Shown piece after piece: positions 16,809-25,540 of a stretch of DNA of 34,784 bases. Made by a program: the position numbers and the translations under genes. The notes beneath the pieces were generated by a model that saw only the letters and a list, made by a program, of their open reading frames with translations, was not told where the DNA came from and did no database searches. The DNA is from Paracoccaceae bacterium. GTDB taxonomy: Bacteria > Pseudomonadota > Alphaproteobacteria > Rhodobacterales > Rhodobacteraceae. The stretch covers positions 1 through 34,784 of the forward strand of contig JAGXGW010000057.1 of the NCBI GenBank assembly GCA_024636555.1, given 5' to 3'. Every line of letters starts with the position of its first letter. The stretch's first letter is position 1.

Positions 16809-19164
16809 CGCGCACCCTGTTCACGGCGGCCAGAATACGCTCCGGGGTGGCAGGTGCATCCAGCGCCGGATAGGCGGGCCCGCAAGCCGCTATCGCATCC
16901 GACAAGGCCATCAGCGCTGAAATGCCCAGCATCAGGGGCGGCTCGCCCACCGCCTTGGAGCGGTAGATCGTGTCCTCCCGGTTGTCGCCATCCCAGAGCG
17001 CCACGTTGAACACCGCTGGCCTGTCCGAGATGGCAGGTATCTTGTAGGTCGATGGCGCATGCGTCCGCAAACGGCCTGCCTTGTCCCAGACCAGTTCCTC
17101 CATCGTCAGCCAGCCCGCGCCCTGCACATAGCCGCCCTCGATCTGGCCGATATCCAGCGCCGGGTTCAGGCTGGCGCCTGCGTCATGCAGCAGGTCCGCG
17201 CGCAGGATACGGTTCTCGCCGGTCAGCGTGTCGATCACCACCTCGGTCAGCGCCACCCCGTAGGCAAAGTAGAAGAACGGTCTGCCATGGCCCTTGATCC
17301 TGTCCCATTCCACCTTGGGTGTGGCGTAAAATCCTGTGGCAGACAGGCTGACCCGCGCGGCATAGGCCATCTGAGCGGCTTCGGCAAAGCTGTAGCGCGC
17401 CTCGCCCGCACAGACCTCGCCTTCGGCAAACCGCACACCGGCGGGCGCGCATTGGTGAAGTTGCGCCAGATGCTCCGCCATACGGTCGCGTATCGTGTCG
17501 CAAGCAGCCTTCACCGCCATGCCGTTCAGATCCGAACCGGACGACGCCGCCGTGGCCGAGGTGTTGGGGACCTTGCCGGTATCTGTCGCGGTGATCTTGA
17601 CCGCCGAGACATCCAGCCCGAAACGCGCCGCCGCCACCTGCGCCACCTTCTGGAACAGGCCCTGGCCCATTTCGGTGCCGCCATGGTTCAGGTGGATCGA
17701 TCCATCCTGATAGACATGCACCAAAGCGCCCGCCTGATTGAGATGCGTCAACGTGAACGAGATCCCGAACTTCACCGGCGTCAGCGCCAGCCCGCGTTTC
17801 AGCACCGGATTTGCCGCGTTCCAGTCGGCCACCGCCTGCCGTCGCCGGTGATACTCACCGCTTTGCGCCAGCTTGTCGGTCATCGCGTGCAGGATGAAAT
17901 CCTCCACCTCCATCCCGTAGGGCGTGGTCTGTTTCTTCTTGCCCGCAATATCCTCGGGGGGTGTTGAACGCAGTTCAACAGGGGGGGCAGACAGCCCCCT
18001 GGCGCGATCTGACACGGGCGTAGCTTCGGCATAGTAGTTCACCCGCCGCACCTCCAGCGGATCGCGGCCCAGATGGTGGGCGACATGGTCCATCACCCGC
18101 TCGATCCCGACCATGCCTTGCGGGCCGCCAAAACCGCGAAAGGCCGTGGCGCTTTGGGTGTTGGTCTTCAGGCGGTGACTCTCGATCCGCGCATGGTCCA
18201 GCAGATAGGCATTGTCGGCATGCAGCATCGCGCGGTCGGCCACGGGCAACGACAGATCCTGTGCCCAGCCGCAGCGGGCGTAATGCATGAACTCCACGCC
18301 CAGCACGCGGCCCTGATCGTCAAAACCTACCGTGTAATCGATGCGGAAATCGTGCCGTTTGCCGGTGATCACCATGTCATCATCACGGTCATAACGCATC
18401 TTGCAGGGGCGCCCCGTTCGCGAGGCCGCGACGGCGCAGGCCACGGCCAGCGCGTTGCCCTGGCTTTCCTTGCCGCCAAAACCGCCCCCCATGCGCCTGA
18501 TTTCGACGCGCACGGCATGCATCGGCACGCCCAATGCCTCGGCCACCTTGTGCTGCACCTCGGTCGGGTGCTGGGTCGAACTTTGCACGACCATATCGCC
18601 GCCTTCTTGCGGCAGGGCCAGGGCGGCCTGACCCTCAAGATAGAAATGCTCCTGCCCGCCTATCTCGAACCGGCCCTCGATACGGTGCGGTGCTGCGGCA
18701 ATCGCCGTCCGGGCGTCGCCCTTGGCATAGATGCGCGGGCCATCCTCGAAGCGGCTGTCGGCGGCCATGGCCTCGTCGATCGTGAGGATCGGAGTCTCCT
18801 CGGCATAGTCGATCCGGCCCAGCGGTGCCGCATGGCGCGCGGCCAGATGGCTCTCGGCCACCACGGCGAAAAGCGGCTGGCCGACGTAGTGCACCTCGCC
18901 CGTGGCCAGCAAAGGCTCGTCATGGGCCGACGGTGAGACATCATTGGCAAAGGGCAGATCCTGCGCCGTCAGCACCATCACCACACCGGGAGCGGCGCGC
19001 ACCGCTGCAAGGTCCATCGCGATGATCCGGCCACGGGCGATGGTGGACAGCCCGAAGGCCAGATGCAGCGTATTGGCGGGCAGGGGCATGTCATCGACAT
19101 AGCGGGCCTGACCCGTCACATGCAGATGTGCTGCGTCATGGGGCAGCGGTTTGGCCACGCTCAT
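16798..19164 (-). CDS. xdhB: Xanthine dehydrogenase, molybdenum-binding (large) subunit, carrying an in-frame palindromic repeat insert
   Basis: A 788-residue molybdopterin subunit of xanthine dehydrogenase, which with XdhA oxidises hypoxanthine to xanthine and urate using NAD+ in the cytoplasm. Key sites are present: MGGGFGGKE with E233, R311 ([10 protein letters not shown]), AFRGFGG (341-347), GGTEMGQG (495-502) and the catalytic base E741 (VGEPPLML). These match E232, R310 and E730 of the R. capsulatus enzyme as I recall its numbering. The offset jumps from +1 to +11 between R311 and E741. Residues about 388-412 are encoded by repeat copy B; they fall between the conserved [11 protein letters not shown] and [10 protein letters not shown] segments, so the gene stays open and intact-looking. 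The start overlaps the xdhA stop by 4 bases. Confidence 0.95.
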   Translation of the reverse strand: MSVAKPLPHDAAHLHVTGQARYVDDMPLPANTLHLAFGLSTIARGRIIAMDLAAVRAAPGVVMVLTAQDLPFANDVSPSAHDEPLLATGEVHYVGQPLFAVVAESHLAARHAAPLGRIDYAEETPILTIDEAMAADSRFEDGPRIYAKGDARTAIAAAPHRIEGRFEIGGQEHFYLEGQAALALPQEGGDMVVQSSTQHPTEVQHKVAEALGVPMHAVRVEIRRMGGGFGGKESQGNALAVACAVAASRTGRPCKMRYDRDDDMVITGKRHDFRIDYTVGFDDQGRVLGVEFMHYARCGWAQDLSLPVADRAMLHADNAYLLDHARIESHRLKTNTQSATAFRGFGGPQGMVGIERVMDHVAHHLGRDPLEVRRVNYYAEATPVSDRARGLSAPPVELRSTPPEDIAGKKKQTTPYGMEVEDFILHAMTDKLAQSGEYHRRRQAVADWNAANPVLKRGLALTPVKFGISFTLTHLNQAGALVHVYQDGSIHLNHGGTEMGQGLFQKVAQVAAARFGLDVSAVKITATDTGKVPNTSATAASSGSDLNGMAVKAACDTIRDRMAEHLAQLHQCAPAGVRFAEGEVCAGEARYSFAEAAQMAYAARVSLSATGFYATPKVEWDRIKGHGRPFFYFAYGVALTEVVIDTLTGENRILRADLLHDAGASLNPALDIGQIEGGYVQGAGWLTMEELVWDKAGRLRTHAPSTYKIPAISDRPAVFNVALWDGDNREDTIYRSKAVGEPPLMLGISALMALSDAIAACGPAYPALDAPATPERILAAVNRVRDGI
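17931..18001 (-). repeat. Palindromic repeat element, copy B (in frame inside xdhB)
   Basis: On the minus strand, the same strand as xdhB, this ~71 bp copy matches copy A nearly throughout: AGGGGGCTGTCTGCCCCC, a hairpin TGTTGAAC/GTTCAACA around TGC (plus-strand 17962-17969 and 17973-17980), a second C-arm, GAGGATATT and GCAAGAAGAAAC. Relative to copy A, two C-G pairs of the hairpin have become T-A pairs on both sides, so pairing is kept. It is translated as about 25 residues including [21 protein letters not shown], with no stop codon. Confidence 0.92.
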
Positions 19165-20588
19165 GGCTGCACCTCCATGATCGCGACGCGCTGGCCCTGA
19201 TCTTCAAGATAGTAGCGCCGCAGCATGTTGGCCGCCGTCTCCAGCCTATAGCGGGCCGAGGCGCGCATGTCCGACAGTGGCGAGTAATCCTGTGCGAAAG
19301 CCTGCATCGCCTTGGTCACCGTCGCCTCGTCCCATGGCTGGCCGGTCAAGGCGGCCTCGACCGCTGCCGCGCGTTTCGGCGTGCCTGCCATGCCGCCAAA
19401 GGCGATGCGGGCGGCGCTCACGCGCCCATTCTCGACAGTAATGTTGAAACAGCCGCAGACCGCCGAGATGTCCTGATCGAAGCGCTTGCTCAACTTGTAG
19501 CAGCGCAAACGGTCGGGCTGGCGCGGGATGGTGACGCTTTCGACGAACTCGCCGGGTCGGCGATCCTGCTTGCCATAGTCGAGAAAGAAATCCTCCAACG
19601 CCATGCTGCGCCGTGTATCGCCCTGTCGCAGATGCAGCGTGGCCCCTAATGCGATCAGCGCGGGCGGGCCATCCCCGATGGGCGAACCATTGGCGATATT
19701 GCCCCCGATCGTGGCCGCAGCCCTTACCTGCGCCGAGCCGTAGCGGCGCAGCATCGCGGCAAAAGAGGGGTGAGCCCCGTCCATCAGCGGGATCAGCCGC
19801 GCGATGGTGACGCCCGCGCCGATGCTCAACGCGTCCTCGTCCTGCGTGATCCGGTTGAGGTCTTCGCAGCGGTTCAGAAAGATCACCTGCCCCAGATCGC
19901 GCATCTGCTTGGTCACCCAAAGCCCCACATCCGTGGCGCCTGCCACCAGCGTGGCCTCGGGATTGGCGAGATAGGCTATGGCCAACGCATCGGTACTGCG
20001 GGGCTGCAACGTATCACCGACGGGGGGCTTGCCGCCCCCCTCGTCGAACCCCTGGTTCGACGAGCCCCCCGCGGATATTTCCGGCAAGAAGAAGCTGCGG
20101 TCGGAGGTCATCCAGTCGGGGACGGGTGCGTCTTCTGCGGCTTTGGCGGCGCGGATGATCGGGGCATAACCGGTGCAACGGCAGAGATTGCCTGCCAACG
20201 CCGTGTCGTGATCGGTCTCGCCGTTCACATGGGAGACCGCCATCGCGGCGATGAAACCGGGTGTGCAAAAGCCGCACTGGCTGCCGTGATGCTCGATCAT
20301 CGCCTGCTGCACGGGATGCAGCGCGCCGTCCGGTCCGGTGATCCCTTCGACGGTCCGCAGGGCGCGCCCGTCAAGCTGTGGCAGAAACAGGATGCAGGCA
20401 TTCAGGGCGCGGCTGGTGCCGTCGGGATCTGTCACCATCACGGTGCAGGCACCGCAATCGCCCTCGTTGCATCCTTCCTTTGTTGCGGTGAGGCCACGCG
20501 TCTCGCGCAGCCAGTCGAGTGCCGTGGTTGTCGGGGAGATATCCCGCAACACCACACTGTCCCCGTTCAGAAGAAAGGAGATGTCCAT
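19161..20588 (-). CDS. xdhA: Xanthine dehydrogenase, iron-sulfur/FAD (small) subunit, carrying an in-frame palindromic repeat insert
   Basis: A 475-residue subunit carrying electrons from the molybdenum centre to NAD+. The plant-type [2Fe-2S] ligands are C40, C45, C48 and C65; the second cluster uses C105, C108, C136 and C138 (QCGFC, NLCRC). The FAD domain starts near residue 197 with [11 protein letters not shown] and [14 protein letters not shown], and a CO-dehydrogenase-flavoprotein C-terminal domain follows. Residues about 165-190 ([20 protein letters not shown] and neighbours) are encoded by repeat copy C and fall in the linker between the iron-sulfur and FAD domains. The R. capsulatus subunit is 462 residues as I recall. 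First gene of the operon xdhA-xdhB-xdhC-transporter. Confidence 0.95.
   Translation of the reverse strand: MDISFLLNGDSVVLRDISPTTTALDWLRETRGLTATKEGCNEGDCGACTVMVTDPDGTSRALNACILFLPQLDGRALRTVEGITGPDGALHPVQQAMIEHHGSQCGFCTPGFIAAMAVSHVNGETDHDTALAGNLCRCTGYAPIIRAAKAAEDAPVPDWMTSDRSFFLPEISAGGSSNQGFDEGGGKPPVGDTLQPRSTDALAIAYLANPEATLVAGATDVGLWVTKQMRDLGQVIFLNRCEDLNRITQDEDALSIGAGVTIARLIPLMDGAHPSFAAMLRRYGSAQVRAAATIGGNIANGSPIGDGPPALIALGATLHLRQGDTRRSMALEDFFLDYGKQDRRPGEFVESVTIPRQPDRLRCYKLSKRFDQDISAVCGCFNITVENGRVSAARIAFGGMAGTPKRAAAVEAALTGQPWDEATVTKAMQAFAQDYSPLSDMRASARYRLETAANMLRRYYLEDQGQRVAIMEVQP
20021..20095 (+). repeat. Palindromic repeat element, copy C (in frame inside xdhA, opposite orientation)
   Basis: On the plus strand, so antisense to xdhA: GGGGGGC (20022-20028) with first C-arm GCCCCCC (20034-20040), a perfect 9-bp hairpin TCGTCGAAC/GTTCGACGA (20041-20049 / 20055-20063) around CCCTG, second C-arm GCCCCCC (20064-20070), then GCGGATATTTCCGGCAAG and AAGAAGC. 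It has the same order of parts and the same tail as copies A and B. Although inserted in the other orientation to copy B relative to its host gene, it is also open in the host frame. Confidence 0.92.
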
Positions 20589-20757
20589 GTCGTAAAGCCT
20601 GCCGCCTTACCGTTTTTTGCCCGTTCATGCGCTGTCTCGATGCGGCGTAGAGCAGCGCGGGCCCTTGTTGGCTGAACCGCAACAAAGCGCGGATTTGACA
20701 CCAAGGCAAGCAAAAGCTGCGCTTTCACCAGCCGGAGGCTTGGGGTAGCACTAAGCC
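20589..20757. promoter_or_regulatory. Divergent promoter region between xdhA and dnaE, with inverted repeat
   Basis: This 169 bp region must hold promoters in both directions. TTGTTG (20665-20670) and CAACAA (20680-20685) form a perfect 6-bp inverted repeat around 9 bases, the size of a transcription-factor site. TTGACA at 20695-20700 is a perfect -35 match pointing toward dnaE, but the sequence 17 bases later (TGCGCT) is a poor -10. The inverted repeat could be the operator of the purine operon; no regulator gene is in the window to support it. Confidence 0.35.
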
Positions 20758-23700
20758 ATGAGCACATCTCCCCGATTCATCCACCTGCGCGTCCATACCG
20801 AATATTCCTTGCTGGAAGGGGCGGTGCGGCTGAAAAAGCTGCCCGGTCTGTGTGCCGATGCAGGCATGCCCGCTGTTGCTGTCACTGATTCGAACAATAT
20901 GTTCGCGGCGCTCGAATTCTCGGTCGCGGCCAGCGGGGCGGGAATCCAGCCGATCATGGGCTGTCAGGTCTCTGTCGCCTATATGGCGGCACAACCCGGC
21001 GAGCGGCCCCGTGACCCTGCGCCCGTGGTGCTGCTGGCGCAGAGCGAGACCGGCTACGAGAATATGATGCGGCTCAACAGCTGCCTCTATCTCGACAAGG
21101 CGGGCCAGTTGCCGCAGGTCACGCTGGCCGAGCTTGAGACATTCAGCGCGGGGCTGATCTGTCTGTCAGGCGGACCGGACGGCCCGGTGGGGCGGCTCTT
21201 GCGCGCGAGCCAGCGCCCGGCGGCCGAGGCGCTGATGCAAAAGCTTGCGGCGATCTATCCGGATCGGCTGTATGTCGAGTTGCAACGTCACCCCGAAGGT
21301 GGTGGCCTGCCCGAGGCCGAGCGGCTGTCCGAGCGCGGCTTTGTCGAGATGGCCTATGCGATGGACCTGCCGCTCGTCGCCACCAATGACGTCTATTTTC
21401 CCAAAACCGCCATGTACGAGGCGCATGACGCGCTGATCTGTATCGCGGAAGGCGCCTATGTCGACCAGCAAGGGCCGCGCCGCCGCCTCACCGCGCAGCA
21501 TTACTTCAAGTCCCCGCAGGAGATGGTGACGCTGTTCGCCGATCTGCCGGAAGCGATTGAAAACACCGTCGAGATCGCGCGCCGTTGCGCCTTCAAAGCC
21601 TACAAGCGCGATCCGATCCTGCCGAAATTCGCCGATGACGAGGTGCTGGAACTGCGCCGTCAGGCCAAGGCGGGGCTAACCGCACGACTGGCCGTGATCC
21701 CCCATGCCGCCCCTGTCGAGGAATACGAGAAGCGGCTGGAATTCGAACTGGGCATTATCGAGGGCATGGGCTTTCCCGGTTACTTCCTGATCGTGGCCGA
21801 TTTCATCAAATGGGCCAAGGATCACACCATTCCGGTGGGGCCGGGGCGTGGCTCGGGTGCGGGGTCTCTGGTGGCCTATGCGCTGACCATCACGGACCTT
21901 GATCCCCTGCGCTACAGCCTGCTGTTCGAGCGGTTCCTGAACCCCGAACGCGTCAGCATGCCCGACTTCGACATCGACTTCTGCATGGACCGCCGCGAGG
22001 AGGTGATCCGCTATGTGCAGGACCGTTACGGCCGCGACAAGGTGGGGCAGATCATCACCTTCGGTGCGCTGCTGTCCAAGGCAGCCGTGCGCGACATCGG
22101 GCGTGTTTTGCAGATGCCTTACGGGCAGGTGGACCGCCTGTCCAAGCTGATTCCGGTGGAGGGCGTCAAACCCGTCAGCATCGAACAGGCGCTTGCGCAG
22201 GAGGAACGCCTGCGCGAGGCGGCACGCTCCGAGGAGGTGGTGAAACGTCTGCTGGATTACGGCCAGCAGGTGGAGGGGTTGCTGCGCAACGCCTCGACCC
22301 ATGCGGCAGGTGTGGTGATCGGTGATCGCCCGCTGGACCGGTTGGTGCCGCTCTATCAAGACCCGCGCTCGGACATGCCCGCCACGCAGTTCAACATGAA
22401 ATGGGTCGAGCAGGCCGGGCTGGTCAAGTTCGACTTTCTCGGCCTCAAGACCCTGACGGTGATCCAGAACGCGGTCGATCTGATCAAGGCGGGCGGGCGG
22501 CATCTGCATATCCGCGCCGATGGCGTGCAGCTTTACGATCCGGCGGACGGTGCGGTGGATGATATCGGCGCGATCCCGCTGGAGGACGAGGCGACTTACA
22601 AGCTCTATGCCAGCGCCAAGACGGTGGCGGTGTTTCAGGTGGAATCCAGCGGCATGATGGATGCTTTGCGCCGCATGAAGCCCACCTGTATCGAGGATAT
22701 CGTGGCGCTTGTGGCGCTCTATCGTCCTGGCCCGATGGAGAATATCCCGACCTACTGCGAGGTGAAGAACGGGCTGAAAGAGCGCGCCTCGATCCATCCG
22801 CTGATCGACCATATCCTTGAAGAGACCCAAGGTATCATCGTCTATCAGGAACAGGTGATGCAGATCGCGCAGGTCATGGGCGGCTACAGCCTTGGCGGCG
22901 CTGACCTGTTGCGCCGCGCGATGGGTAAAAAGATCGCCGAGGAGATGGCCAAGGAACGTCCCAAGTTCGAAAAGGGCGCGATGGCCAACGGGGTTAACAA
23001 GAAAAAAGCCTCCGAAGTGTTCGACCTTCTGGAAAAATTCGCCAATTACGGCTTCAACAAATCCCACGCCGCCGCCTATGCCGTGGTCAGCTACCAGACA
23101 GCATGGCTGAAGGCGAACCATCCGGTCGAGTTCATGGCCGGCGTGATGAACTGCGACATGCATCTGACCGACAAGCTGTCGACCTTTGCCGAAGAGGTGC
23201 GGCGCGGGCTGGACATCACCATCGTGCCGCCTTGCGTCAACCGTTCCGATGCGGTGTTCACCGTGCTGGACGGACAGCTTGTCTATGCGCTGGGCGCGCT
23301 GAAGAATGTAGGCGTGGAGGCGATGCGGATGATCACCGCCGCGCGCCGCGACGAGGCGGGGCAGGACAAGCCATTCGTCACGCTCTACGATTTCGCCCGC
23401 CGCGTCGATCTCAAGCGCGTTGGCAAGCGCCCGTTGGAAATGCTGGCGCGGTCGGGCGCGTTCGACATGCTGGATGCCAACCGCCGCCGCGTGTTCGACG
23501 GGCTGGACGCGCTGGTGAACTACTCGGCGGCGATCCACGAGCAGAAAGCCTCCAATCAGGTGTCGCTGTTCGGCGAGGCGGGTGACGATCTGCCGGAGCC
23601 TCGCCTGATGCCCGTGGCAGACTGGCAGCCGCTGGAACGGCTGGACGAGGAGCACAAGGCCATCGGGTTCTACCTCTCCGGTCATCCGCTGGACGACTAC

Positions 23701-24279
23701 CTGCCCGCGTTGAAGCGGCGCAATGTGATGACGCTGGCCGAGATCCAGCTCAAGGCGGAACGCGAGGGCGGGGCCATCGGCAAGGTCGGCGTGCTGGTCT
23801 CGGCCCTGCAGGAGCGTAAATCGGGGCGTGGCACGCGGTTTTTCCGCATGAACATCAGCGATCCGACCAGTCAGGTTTCCGGCATTGCGATGTTCTGCGA
23901 TGATTTCGACGCGGTGCGGCGGGTGTTCGACCAGACGCATCAGGTGGTGATGACGCTCGAGGCGCGCTTCAACGAGGGCCAGTTCGATCCAGTGGGCCGC
24001 TCGGTCGTGGCGATGGACGGGGTGGTGGCCGAGGCGGGCGCGACAGGCTTGCGGATTTTCATCGAGGATGTGGCCGCGATTCCCACGGTTGCCTCTGTGC
24101 TGGGGCAGGCGGCAGAGAATGCCCGCGGTGTGCCGCGCGGGCCGGTGATGTTCTGCCTGATGGACCCGACACTGCCCGGCGAGACCGAAATTGATACCGG
24201 GCAGGACTTCCCGCTCAACCCGCAGATCAAGGGCGCGATCCGCTCGCTGGCCGGTGTAATGGAGGTGCAGGAGGTCTGA
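20758..24279 (+). CDS. dnaE: DNA polymerase III alpha subunit (replicative polymerase)
   Basis: A 1173-residue catalytic subunit of the replicative polymerase. The N-terminal PHP domain (residues 4 to about 250) has FIHLRVHTEYSLLEGA and AVTDSNNMFAALEF. The polymerase core has PGRGSGAGSLVAYAL, then PDFDIDF with metal-binding D403 and D405, and the third aspartate D559 in VKFDFLGLKTL. Helix-hairpin-helix and OB-fold regions follow (SGHPLDDYLP; VSGIAMFCDDF near the C-terminus). Length and motifs fit the DnaE1 replicative type rather than the mutagenic DnaE2/ImuC type, which is usually shorter and linked to imuAB. It is divergent from xdhA, with no strong Shine-Dalgarno close to the start. Confidence 0.97.
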   Translation: MSTSPRFIHLRVHTEYSLLEGAVRLKKLPGLCADAGMPAVAVTDSNNMFAALEFSVAASGAGIQPIMGCQVSVAYMAAQPGERPRDPAPVVLLAQSETGYENMMRLNSCLYLDKAGQLPQVTLAELETFSAGLICLSGGPDGPVGRLLRASQRPAAEALMQKLAAIYPDRLYVELQRHPEGGGLPEAERLSERGFVEMAYAMDLPLVATNDVYFPKTAMYEAHDALICIAEGAYVDQQGPRRRLTAQHYFKSPQEMVTLFADLPEAIENTVEIARRCAFKAYKRDPILPKFADDEVLELRRQAKAGLTARLAVIPHAAPVEEYEKRLEFELGIIEGMGFPGYFLIVADFIKWAKDHTIPVGPGRGSGAGSLVAYALTITDLDPLRYSLLFERFLNPERVSMPDFDIDFCMDRREEVIRYVQDRYGRDKVGQIITFGALLSKAAVRDIGRVLQMPYGQVDRLSKLIPVEGVKPVSIEQALAQEERLREAARSEEVVKRLLDYGQQVEGLLRNASTHAAGVVIGDRPLDRLVPLYQDPRSDMPATQFNMKWVEQAGLVKFDFLGLKTLTVIQNAVDLIKAGGRHLHIRADGVQLYDPADGAVDDIGAIPLEDEATYKLYASAKTVAVFQVESSGMMDALRRMKPTCIEDIVALVALYRPGPMENIPTYCEVKNGLKERASIHPLIDHILEETQGIIVYQEQVMQIAQVMGGYSLGGADLLRRAMGKKIAEEMAKERPKFEKGAMANGVNKKKASEVFDLLEKFANYGFNKSHAAAYAVVSYQTAWLKANHPVEFMAGVMNCDMHLTDKLSTFAEEVRRGLDITIVPPCVNRSDAVFTVLDGQLVYALGALKNVGVEAMRMITAARRDEAGQDKPFVTLYDFARRVDLKRVGKRPLEMLARSGAFDMLDANRRRVFDGLDALVNYSAAIHEQKASNQVSLFGEAGDDLPEPRLMPVADWQPLERLDEEHKAIGFYLSGHPLDDYLPALKRRNVMTLAEIQLKAEREGGAIGKVGVLVSALQERKSGRGTRFFRMNISDPTSQVSGIAMFCDDFDAVRRVFDQTHQVVMTLEARFNEGQFDPVGRSVVAMDGVVAEAGATGLRIFIEDVAAIPTVASVLGQAAENARGVPRGPVMFCLMDPTLPGETEIDTGQDFPLNPQIKGAIRSLAGVMEVQEV

Positions 24280-24303
24280 TCCCCTGTCTCTTCACAGCTT
24301 TGG

Positions 24304-24498
24304 TCAGTAATGCGGCGGGCGCTGGTCTGCCAGCACGACGCCATCGCCGCCGCTTGCCTCACGCTCGCCTTCGCGCTGCATCAGCATTTCGACACGCCGC
24401 GTCAGCCGGTCGATCTCGGTCTGCTGGGCGGCCACCACATCTGACAGGTCATCGACCGTGCGGATCAGATGGGCCAGTTTCTCTTCCAGATGTTGCAT
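24304..24498 (-). CDS. slyX: SlyX family protein
   Basis: A 64-residue protein beginning MQHLEEKLAHLIRTVDDLSD, with heptad-like spacing through residue ~42 (a coiled coil) and the typical PPHY ending of SlyX proteins. The start at 24498 is preceded by a perfect AAGGAGG seven bases upstream. Function is unknown in the family. It converges on dnaE with 24 bases between stops and is divergent from the crotonase gene at 24559, sharing a 60 bp intergenic space. Much longer in-frame readings upstream are antisense to the crotonase gene and not real. Confidence 0.9.
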   Translation of the reverse strand: MQHLEEKLAHLIRTVDDLSDVVAAQQTEIDRLTRRVEMLMQREGEREASGGDGVVLADQRPPHY

Positions 24499-24558
24499 CG
24501 TGCCTCCTTTTGCGATGCTGTTGTTAACATGTGGACCGTGCACAGGGAAGGACAGGCG

Positions 24559-25362
24559 ATGAAAGTCAGGGTGGAACAAACGGATCGGGTGGCGGTGGTC
24601 ACGATCAACCGCCCGCAGGCCCGCAACGCCGTTGACGCGGCCACAGCGCAGGCGCTCTATCAGGCCTTCCTCCGGCTGGAGGCGGATGCCGAGACCGATG
24701 TCATGATCCTGACCGGCGCGGAGGACGCGTTTTGCGCGGGCTTCGATCTGAAAACCGCCGCCGACGGCTCTGCCGCCGACTGGATCGCATCGGTCGATAT
24801 TCCCGCCGATTGGACCGATCCGGTAGGCCAGCCCTTGCCCGGACCGATGGGGCCCTCGCGCCTGATGATGTCCAAGCCTGTGATTGCTGCCATTGAGGGC
24901 CACGCTGTGGCCGGTGGGATGGAGCTTGCCGCTTGGTGTGATCTGCGTGTGTTGGCGCAAGGGGCTGTGATGGGGGTCTATTGCCGCCGCTGGGGTGTGC
25001 CGCTGATCGACGGCGGCACACTGCGCTTGCCGCGGCTGGTGGGGCAGGGCCGCGCCAATGACCTGATCCTGACAGGCCGTCCGGTGGAGGCGAGCGAGGC
25101 GCAGGCGATGGGGCTGGCCGACCGCGTGGTGCCGCAAGGGCAGGCACTGGCGGCCGCACTGGAACTGGCGCAATCGCTCACGCGGTTTCCGCAAGGTTGT
25201 ATGCGGGCCGATCACCTGTCGGCGCGGATGCCGCCTGCCGATCTGGCACAGGGGTTGCGCCGCGAATGGGCCTCTGCCGCGATATTCGCCGCCGAAGGCC
25301 GCGCCGGGGCCACGCGCTTTTCCTCCGGTCAGGGCCGCGCGGGACGGTTCGATAATCTCTAG
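24559..25362 (+). CDS. Enoyl-CoA hydratase/isomerase (crotonase) family protein
   Basis: A 267-residue crotonase-fold protein acting on an unidentified acyl-CoA. Oxyanion-hole elements are AFCAGFDLK (57-65) and IEGHAVAGGMELA (112-124). E122 matches the first catalytic glutamate (Glu144 of rat mitochondrial hydratase). In the ungapped match of GAVMGVYCRRWGVPLIDGG to the rat enzyme, the second glutamate (Glu164) falls at C142, so classical hydration is doubtful; see findings. The ATG at 24559 has GGGAAGGA upstream. The gene stands between slyX (divergent) and hisS with a 178 bp gap after it. Confidence 0.88.
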   Translation: MKVRVEQTDRVAVVTINRPQARNAVDAATAQALYQAFLRLEADAETDVMILTGAEDAFCAGFDLKTAADGSAADWIASVDIPADWTDPVGQPLPGPMGPSRLMMSKPVIAAIEGHAVAGGMELAAWCDLRVLAQGAVMGVYCRRWGVPLIDGGTLRLPRLVGQGRANDLILTGRPVEASEAQAMGLADRVVPQGQALAAALELAQSLTRFPQGCMRADHLSARMPPADLAQGLRREWASAAIFAAEGRAGATRFSSGQGRAGRFDNL

Positions 25363-25496
25363 GCCTGCGTTTCATCGTTCTGCAAATACTCGAACCCGCC
25401 GCCAGCCCCGTCCGCATGGCTGGACAGGCGCGCCCCGCTTGCCCCCTTGGCCTGCATCCGCTAGAGGCAAGCCGGACGATACCGCCCGATCAAATC

Positions 25497-25526
25497 TGCC
25501 CCGATGAAGACTGCCCCGATGAAGAC
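25497..25526 (+). repeat. 15-bp tandem repeat (two copies) ahead of hisS
   Basis: TGCCCCGATGAAGAC occurs twice without a gap (25497-25511 and 25512-25526), ending 14 bases before the hisS start. A much weaker third copy (9 of 15 bases) may precede it at 25482-25496. The repeat falls where the 5' leader of the hisS message should be. Confidence 0.9.
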
Positions 25527-25540
25527 TGAGGGAGCCTGCC

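Noticed and set aside
17931-20095. Repeat copies in xdhA and xdhB as signs of pseudogenes
   Set aside because: Both reading frames continue through the repeats without stop or shift, and all cluster ligands and catalytic residues before and after are kept.
21676-23940. 754-codon open frame antisense to dnaE
   Set aside because: A shadow of dnaE with the same composition artefact; no motif, signal or ribosome site.
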